Shown here in pieces: positions 56,781-64,000 of a DNA stretch of 64,000 nt. Within the stretch, counting starts at the first letter, position 1. Every line of letters starts with the position of its first letter. The DNA comes from Ectobius pallidus (lineage: Eukaryota > Arthropoda > Insecta > Blattodea > Ectobiidae), in contig CAXKWD010000004.1 in assembly GCA_964059195.1 (NCBI GenBank), positions 116,329,938 through 116,393,937 on the forward strand, in the 5' to 3' direction. The notes beneath the pieces were generated by a model. It searched no databases, was not told where the DNA came from, and worked only from the letters and a program-made list of their open reading frames with translations. A program made the translations under genes and the position numbers.

Positions 56781-56920
56781 ATCACTAATTTAAGAATCAA
56801 ACTTTAGACCTTTCTTCTTCCGCAAGCCCTGCTTAATGAATCGATCTGGAACTTAACATGGAGATATATTACAAAAATAACTTCTTTTCTGCATGGGCCT
56901 GTCATAATTGCAATTATCAC

Positions 56921-56926
<6 letters not shown>

Positions 56927-56964
<38 letters not shown>
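56927..56964. repeat. 38-base A run
   Basis: A pure A homopolymer 140 bases beyond the hAT-type element. It may be the tail of a plus-strand retroelement, but no body was recognised upstream. Confidence 0.9.
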
Positions 56965-56965
<1 letters not shown>

Positions 56966-59827
56966 ATTCTGGCATGTTGTTATATCAATTTACCTGATAT
57001 TATTTGTTAAGTGCGTAGAGTAAAACCTTGAAACATAAAATGTTGATATTTAATTCCTTGCAATATATTGTGATAAATTAATATCATTATCCCAACAACT
57101 ACAACTACTTCTTTAGGAATTCTGCTACTGCAAAACCAGAACAGATTTTATTCTTAAGGGCAGTGGGAAAGGCTTATTTGTATTTCCATCTAATCAAGTA
57201 TTTCAGTCACAAATTTACCGATAGGCAGCCGACAGATGTTTATAATGTGGATTATCTTCTATACTCACAGATATTTCATGATTTGTTTCTGTTTCAACAG
57301 TTTTTAGCAATCCAATTCCTAAGTACTGTTCGCATATTAAAATGCAGTGTAACCATAAAACAATCATAGTCGATTTTTGTGTCTTAAAATGATATAAACA
57401 TTGTTAATAAATAATTATACAAACAATACATGAAGGAGGCAAATGAGATACCTAAATTAATTTGTCAATCCAATGACGCCAGTAACCGATGGCGAGTGAA
57501 GCTTCCCTTTCCTCTGAAATTGGAAATATTCAAAAAGCCATCGTCTTTAAACCTTTTAACTCACCTCACGAATTTTTCAGAACGATGTAGGATATCGTTA
57601 AGACTACGTTAATTAATAAACATTTTCAAAACCAAATGTAACATTACTAGATAATTGTTGAAAATCTGCACCATGTATTTCACGTTTGCTGCTATCTTAA
57701 TGGCAGTATACTCATCATAGTTTTTCCTTTGCAAAAAGATTTATAATGACAGCCCAAATTAGTTGTTTTTTTTCATAAAAGACTGAATTTACTGAGCCAC
57801 GTTATAAACCGGAGGATATCTTGGAAGAACAGAATGTTGCAACAACAATTCGGAAAGAAGTGTCCCTATTTTAAAGCAAGTAATTGATTTTTCTCAGTAA
57901 TAATCTGTGTAAGTTATATTCGAACCTATAAAACCCCTGATTTAACTAAAATTACACGTTGAAGAAATAATGAACTGTAAGTTAGTTATTTTCTCATATT
58001 TAGACTCTGCAGCAAATTTACTATTTGCCTAATGGACATAATGGTGTGTAATGCGATAGTGGGACTTTCAAATAAACAAAGAACTTTTAGACAATAAGTT
58101 TCTGTTTCCCTTCAATTTTGGCTTTTGCAGTCTTACAGAAACCTAACTTGTTACATTTATTTAAATATAAAAAATGCAGGGAAGTCTATATTTTGTATGC
58201 ATGAATTCAGTTTGACTTGAGATGATAAAACAGACATCTACGCTGACAAAAACAATCCGTGTATTTCACATCTTGGCAGTTAGGCAACATTCCAAAGTCT
58301 TCTTTTTATTGCCATGTGACCTCTAACATTGAGAAAACTGTCAAGATGCGTGTGAAATCAGAGCACAATCTCACATTTCACACCATGTGGTCTCTTTGTC
58401 ATAAATTACAGAAGTAAAGCATATCGAGAGTAAAAAGGCATGCTTAATATTCTTTACTTAAATTCCTACATAATTGAGATGACCTTTGCATTAACAAGGC
58501 AAATCAACTTATCTTCGTTCCGCGAACACCTAAATAAATTCAATGAAAGTGCACTTCCCCAGTTATTGTAAATAATACGAAAATACTCATATATAGTTCA
58601 GCTAATAACTAGATCTACTTTTATGTTTGCATGACTCAAGATGTGATAAAATTCTTGCAATATCTTGAAAAAAGATTGATTCTACAGCATGCATCTTAGG
58701 GAATATGGAGAAACGACTTCGAATGTCTGTGGGGACTTCATAATAAATTATAAGTATTAACGAATTTCATTTTTGAGAAAAGAATTAAACTGTAAAATAA
58801 TTATAAAAATTCAGCATTATACTCTACCCTTAACTCAACACTTATCTGGGTCCAAATCACAACTTCATCCTTCATAAAATAAAACACAACACACACAATA
58901 TAATTCTTCCTGGCGAAGAAGCTGGGTGAACTTTTCTCGAGTGGTCAGCTAGGTGTGAAAGACCTCCACACTGTTGTCACAGTGTTAGAAGTCGCAGCAT
59001 TTATGAGGCTGAATATTGGTTCCAATTCTTCTGTGTGGGTTCCAGATGTGTAAGTCACTCAGAATATGCATTTCGGCATATATGATGCGCCATTTCCGGT
59101 TCTGAGCTGGTGTAAAGGTGCATTGTTGGTAAATACTCACAGACTTACAGTACTGTTGTCCAAAGCACAGAACGTCCCTGTGAGGAATGCAAGGAATGTG
59201 ACCATTGCGCGCGCAAGCAAGCCGGCGACCAATAAGAATTTGCCTAGCCACCTATGATGGTACCCCTCACCTCCTCCTCCACCGGAGCAACATATCGCCT
59301 CTTGCCCCTCTAATCAGCAGTGCACCCCGCAGGGAAGTTCTCTGCTTTGGACTACAGTATCTTCCATGGAGCCAAATCTCGCGAAATTGGAAGGTGCTAG
59401 ACATGGCCAACCGTCACATTGATTGCTTTCTTTTTAATTCCGAAATCATTCGGCGGTGCCCTAAGTAATTCGAAACGAAATGTGGAGGCCCATACATTAT
59501 TTCGACGAGATGCAAGGACGATACTTTGAACACCTCCTGTTAGAGGTACGAGTACGTCTATAGTAAAATTGCTACTTGCATGTTACTAAAATGTACTGTA
59601 TTCCTTCTTAAAATAAGCAGATGTCCAGTAAAAGTAGCAGTATTTCTAGCGAGATATTCAGTAACTTTCCTTACTGTAGGATTTTACCAAATTATCATTT
59701 TGCAATTATCTCCTATGCAGCTTGTTTGCAAACTATGTATACTGAGACTTTTTTGTTCTATAATTATCTGTGCTTTCAATTGTGTGGGTTTGCGTCATCA
59801 CGCCCTTTGCAAATACACACACAGCTA
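56965..59827. other. Stretch without recognised features
   Basis: Frames at 57163, 58985 (minus) and 59205 were read and show no family. A moderately GC-rich patch lies at 59200-59390. Confidence 0.35.
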
Positions 59828-60046
59828 CAGCTACTACTACTACTTCGATTATTACTGTTACTACTAATACTACTTCTACTACTCCTACTGCTACCACCAC
59901 TATTATTACTATTACTACTAATACTACTTATACTACTCCTACTATTACTACTATTACTATTACTACTATTACTACTATTACTACTAATACTACTAATACT
60001 ACTTCTACTACTTCTACTATTACTACTATTACTACTACTATTACTC

Positions 60047-60125
<79 letters not shown>

Positions 60126-60204
60126 GACTACTTTTACTACTTCCACCACTACTACCACCACCACTAATACTACTATTACTGCTCCTACTACCACCACTAT
60201 TAAT
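59828..60204. repeat. Long ACT/ATT trinucleotide array
   Basis: About 375 bases of ACT units with ATT, CCT and ACC variants; the purest part is about 60055-60125. Three plus-strand frames over it give poly-Leu or poly-Thr and two minus frames give poly-Ser or poly-Val. All are artefacts of the repeat. Confidence 0.95.
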
Positions 60205-60704
60205 CTCTATACACTGCCTTCTTTCCACACGAGGGAATTATACTCACCAGACCTACATTACCTCTTCCAGACTTTAGTTCTTTCTGCCTGGCAGGAATCT
60301 TGGAAAGGCGTGGAAGCATTTAATGCTTCGCAAAACATGTAATACAATTACAAGTCAAAAAGCTACAAGAGATAGATAATGCCTAACTTATAACTGAATT
60401 TGAGGTAACCGAAATAAGAGACATATGCCCTGGGGTAGAGCTTAGATCTCCTGACCCATGACGAGCAACAAGAAAAAGCAATGTGCCAAGAATTATCTTG
60501 GAGGCCGCGAGTCAACCCACGTGGCAGCCGATCCAAATGAAGTTTTCATAAGGTTTCCTCTGTTAGGTAGCCTAAATACCGGATCGGAGACACGACCCTC
60601 GAGCGACAGCAGACAGATATAAGATAAAGACGTTACCATCGAAAATGCTGAAACTATACCTCGAAATCACAATTCATGTTTCCGTACTTAGAAAACAAAA
60701 TCAG
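60205..60704. other. Unassigned DNA, moderately GC-rich at 60420-60610
   Basis: The patch at 60420-60610 looks like an old SINE or other repeat, but no second copy was found in the window. Confidence 0.3.
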
Positions 60705-60830
60705 ACAGGGCCGATGGAACAAACTTGCTGAAAAGTTGTTGGGATCGAAGGGATGGCCTATGGTTGGGGTACTCAGGGGATGGTGGCGGGCCAATATGGA
60801 AAAAAAAAAGGATCAGGAAGGTAGTTAAAC
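60705..60830 (-). repeat. Unclassified dispersed repeat G, inverted fragment
   Basis: The reverse complement reads GGCCCGCCACC, GAGTACCCCAACCATAGGCC and GATCCCAACAACTTTTCAGC, matching 9308 and 17008. Confidence 0.55.
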
Positions 60831-61659
60831 ATCTGAGCCCTCTATGCAGGCATTTTTAATTTTCACGAGAATCAGGAATCTGATATGCGAGAATACATTT
60901 ATTTTTTATTATATAAGCTCTCTTTCTTTTATTATAAACCTTAGTTGTTTTCTTTACATTATCACTTGTCAGGGAGACTCGCTGACGTCAGGTTCGTGTT
61001 TCGTCGATCTGCCTAGAACTCTTAAGAGGTCTTTCTTAGTTAAAAGTAGGCTACTATCCTAGTATTTTAGTCACTGCACGAACTCTGTGTCGGTCAAATG
61101 ACTCAGCTACTGGCGTGTGGTTTCTTCGTTCATTTTCCCTTACGTTTTGCAGTCTCTTTATTTCCTTTTTTCTTACGAGCTCATAGGTTTCCTTGGTCTC
61201 ACAATACAGGCTGTGACTTGAATCCTTTCATTCCGCTTGACTGTCTGACTATGGCAATGGCCTGATCGTTATCCACATCGCTTTAATTACATTAACTCAC
61301 TCCATGTTTATTACCCTGTTTTCAGACATTATAACGACTTTTATTTTAAAATACTTTTAAATTAACGCCTAAATAACCTTGATATATCGACTGACCTGTA
61401 AACCTCCTGAACACACACACACACATATCGTTATCGTTACTGTTTTATTCTTTTTAGCTACTGATAAATAAGTAATTCCCTCCTGCTCAACAAGAGAGCC
61501 TTAAGTCTTAGGATTATGTCTTTTAGACCAGTAAGTCTTGAATAAGTTTGAGAAACCTTATACTCTCGTCATAAAAATAATATTAACTAGTAAAATTTCT
61601 ATCTACATTATACAAAAAGTATTACGTTATTTTATATTTAGGTTTCGTATATACTCATT

Positions 61660-61830
61660 AGTATAAAAATTACGTATTAATGTAGAATGTCAAGAATTTA
61701 AAACTAACGTCAGCTTATGTGTCAGTAACATAAAAATACTATGACAGTTCCTCGTTGTTATGTTACTGACGCATAAGCTGTTTTTAAGGTCTTGAGATTG
61801 TATGTTAATACAATGTAATGTAAACGAAGA
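61660..61830. repeat. Foldback hairpin of about 60-bp arms
   Basis: CAGCTTATGTGTCAGTAACA (61711-61730) faces its near-perfect inverse at 61761-61780 across a 28-base loop, with one mismatch. Weaker pairing extends outwards (TGTCAAGAATTTAAAA against the inverse of TTTTTAAGGTCTTGAGA). It may be a small MITE. Confidence 0.65.
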
Positions 61831-62343
61831 CTATAAATATTACTAATTAAGGCAATTTTTAAGTACAAAAGTATAATATTGTATATGGAAACAATAATAG
61901 TACCAACCCTTTATTGCAATGAATTTCATTAACGATGAAAATTTGAGAAGCCTAAAAACCTTAACAAAGTCAGATGTTACCAACAAAGTCTGAGCTGAGA
62001 GTATTATGCTCAGTGCATTATGATGAAATATTTTGTGCATGCATTCATGTATTTTGGAGTATGTGATTATAGTCAGTTAGTAACATTTTGCTAGAGGTGA
62101 TCGTCAATTATATTACATTCAAATTAACATGTATTTATTGCTGTGCCTACCTATGTATATATCGTTTCATACCCAATTTTAGTCACAACTGGCCAGAGTT
62201 CATGTCATGGTGACATTAATTGTCCTAGGGTTAATGGTGTACCTCACTGACTTTTGAGCCATATATATGTAGGTTCAGTATTAAATATACTGTATAAAAT
62301 TAAAGCCTTTATTAAGTGCCAGAATGGTCGTTTATGAGATTGT

Positions 62344-62400
62344 GTGAGGGAAAATGTCTGTCCGTCTGAATACCTGTCTGTCTGTCCTTTTATAATGAAA
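62344..62400. repeat. TGTC-rich tract
   Basis: GTCTGTCCGTCTG and CTGTCTGTCTGTCC runs, as at several other element ends in the window. Unassigned. Confidence 0.4.
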
Positions 62401-62504
62401 AGGACATTGAATAAAAAGTTAGTAACTTTCAAGCAGTATGTGGGACCATCCAAAGAACTTTTAATAATAGACAAAGTTGGACTGAACATTGACTAAGAAA
62501 AAAA

Positions 62505-62652
62505 ACACCAGATATCCCAAGGCAGCGTTGAACAACATGCGGACAGGAAGAAGAGATCAAGGACGACCCAGGACTCGCTGGAGACAACTGTGAAGCCGGA
62601 ACCTCCAAAGTGTCTAATCCATGAAGTAAATAAGAAGAAGAAGAAGAAGAAA
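62505..62652 (+). pseudogene. LINE 3' end fragment (plus strand)
   Basis: A frame from 62537 reads MRTGRRDQGRPRTRWRQL and stops at TGA 62591-62593. The (R/G)RPRTRW motif marks the extreme C-terminus of many non-LTR retrotransposon ORF2 proteins. It is followed by a short untranslated stretch and an (AAG)n tail, so only the last approximately 150 bases of the element are present. Confidence 0.6.
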
Positions 62653-62659
62653 AAGACGG

Positions 62660-63045
62660 AGAGGGAGAAGATACTCAGTGAAACTCGATGGGCGCTCCTA
62701 CTATGCTTCTCTTCTAGGTTGTCCACAAGTACTTTCTTGTCTTCATCCATTCTTGTAATAAGGAACACCCAGCGGAGCCAAGCTTCACCATACTTCACCA
62801 CATCATAATCAGCATTGTATATCACAGAATACATCGCAGCTTTTTGTCATCATCTTGTCTTCTAATAAACAAAATGTCCAGCTACTTTTCGAAGAATTTT
62901 CCTTTCAGTTTTGGCGCAGATGCTGTTCATGGTTCTTTGACAGAGTCTGAACGTCTGATCCATAGGTAATTAATGATCTGATTATGTTTCAGGGTACTTT
63001 CGTGCCTCTTTTTATTAGCAGCTTAGACATGATAGGCTAGGCCTA
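62660..63045 (-). pseudogene. LINE ORF2 C-terminal fragment (minus strand)
   Basis: The minus strand reads SKLLIKRGTKV, a stop, NIIRSLITYGSDVQTLSKNH, then after a frameshift AKTERKILRKVAG. After another break come YGEAWLRWVFLITRMDEDKK and VLVDNLEEKHSRSAHR. These match in order the LIRP.LTYGSE.W, ERK.LRK..G and RL.W.GH..RM blocks near the end of LINE reverse transcriptases. Two or more frameshifts and stops make it dead. Confidence 0.65.
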
Positions 63046-64000
63046 TGACTCAGGAGAACACAGTAGGACCGATTCGCCACGAATGATATCTTAGTTCATG
63101 GAATGCTTAACACAGTGTTCTAACAAGAACAACAAATGAAAAGCAGCTCTTCACAATTACCACAAACGTTCTTGCCAGCCATAACAAATGTTGTGGTAAA
63201 AGTGAAGTATTCAGAACTTGGAATTCAAATAAGACAAGTCAGGTTTCGCACATGATATACCAATATGATTGCGTATATTCTCTGCAAGATCATCATTAAC
63301 ATTCCTCCTACTATACGGAGTTCACTTTGATCTGTCTGGCTCTTTTGAACTTGAGCAAATATTTGACTAGCGGAACATTCTGGGAACATCAGTGCTGCCC
63401 ATTTTGTGAAGTATGTTGCTATGTGATCACCCGTTCATTTAATTCCCATAATCCTCCTTTTAAAGATTTGTTAAGAAATAATATTTAATAATTGTAGACA
63501 TTGTTAGAGCAGAAGATTTCTAATGGCACTAAGTAGACAATAGCAGTTGCGACCTCGAAATCAAGTATGTTGCTTGTGAAAGATCAAATCTGAATACCGT
63601 AAAAATATAGGCTGGCTCTCTAAGCATGTAGATGCATATTGACATTGAAGTTATATAGGGTAGAACAGGGAAGAGCAACCGAGGTTAATGCCACACTTGG
63701 GTAAGAACATGGCGCGAAACCAAACTTCAAGTTGCAACGTGAGAGTGTTGTGTCAGTATTTCAAGGGGAAGCTTTGTTGTTCTGTCCACTTGAACTTATG
63801 TGGCATAACAGTTGCTTTCTATAGCCTACGTTATGAAAGGGCGGATGTTAATTTTCTTCACACTACAAAATAAAACAGCGTATGTTTGATGTGAGATTCA
63901 CACATGATTTCCAAATATGGATCTTGCAATTTTCTTGCTCTACATTTCAACTTAATATACATCTCTCATTTCACGTAATGTTGTTTGCGAAATGTATTTA
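63046..64000. other. Unassigned DNA to the window end
   Basis: Nothing recognised. It could include further 5' remnants of the minus-strand LINE near 63046-63150. Confidence 0.35.

Larger units (their letters stand above)
54523..56787. mobile_element. hAT-type element with hexamer arrays at both ends
   Basis: The left tip is TAGTGATGAG and the right tip is its inverse CTCATCACTA (with GC between). Flanking 8-bp duplications are GTTTAAGA (54515-54522) and ATTTAAGA (56788-56795), 7 of 8 identical. Inside each tip is a 190-200 bp array of AAGACC / GGTCTT hexamers (54537-54733 and 56594-56780). The 1.8-kb middle holds a SINE, and no transposase motif was recognised, so it is non-autonomous. Subterminal repeats in hAT elements such as maize Ac bind transposase, which these arrays may also do. 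Confidence 0.8.

Noticed and set aside
59621..60342. Long open frames of 218 and 190 codons on the plus strand and 150 codons on the minus strand
   Set aside because: They are poly-Leu, poly-Thr and poly-Ser translations of the ACT/ATT array.

Overview
This window looks like a repeat-dense stretch of a large, AT-rich arthropod (probably insect) genome. The evidence is an intact BEL/Pao retrotransposon polyprotein, Helitrons with insect-style ends, hAT, mariner and pogo-type DNA elements, several tRNA-derived SINE families, fragments of I-like and other LINEs, abundant (TTA)n tracts, and almost no host coding sequence. A blattodean (cockroach/termite) source is a guess, not a demonstration. 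There are no bacterial-type genes, operons, CRISPR arrays or rRNA genes, and no convincing functional tRNA gene.

Layout. 1-4440: the 3' part of a BEL/Pao retrotransposon, with an open reading frame for reverse transcriptase, RNase H, integrase and DUF5641, followed by a 3' LTR of about 1.24 kb. 4.6-12 kb: SINE copies, a degraded Helitron (5636-6543), a 773-bp hAT-type element (8084-8856) and an inverted pair of tRNA-like SINE heads. 12.1-12.9 kb: two short minus-strand fragments that might be a decayed chemoreceptor gene (weak). 13.6-15.85 kb: a head-to-tail array of four related Helitrons with two different truncation junctions. 17-22.2 kb: repeat fragments, a TTAA-flanked MITE and an internally deleted mariner. 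22.7-28.5 kb: a nested transposon, in which a decayed hAT (C-terminal hATC domain still readable) is interrupted by a 2.8-kb element with about 0.9-kb inverted arms and by a second small hAT-type element. 28.6-34.6 kb: a SINE family, a LINE fragment and a pogo-like MITE. 37.0 kb: a candidate terminal exon of an unrecognised host gene. 37.9-39.8 kb: a TIR element and a tandemly duplicated 104-bp palindromic unit. 41.3-42.3 kb: a SINE and an I-like LINE 3' end meeting tail to tail. 50.5-56.8 kb: more SINEs and a 2.27-kb hAT-type element whose ends carry hexamer arrays. 59.8-60.2 kb: a long ACT/ATT trinucleotide array. 62.5-63.05 kb: two LINE 3' fragments in opposite orientation.

The window is best read as layered transposon insertions. 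The only possibly functional coding sequence of size is the BEL/Pao pol region. The most unusual signals are the hexamer-ended hAT element, the Helitron tandem array, the nested hAT with its long inverted repeat, and a roughly 30-fold excess of the palindrome TAGGCCTA. All element calls come from reading ends, duplications and translated motifs by eye; no database search was run.
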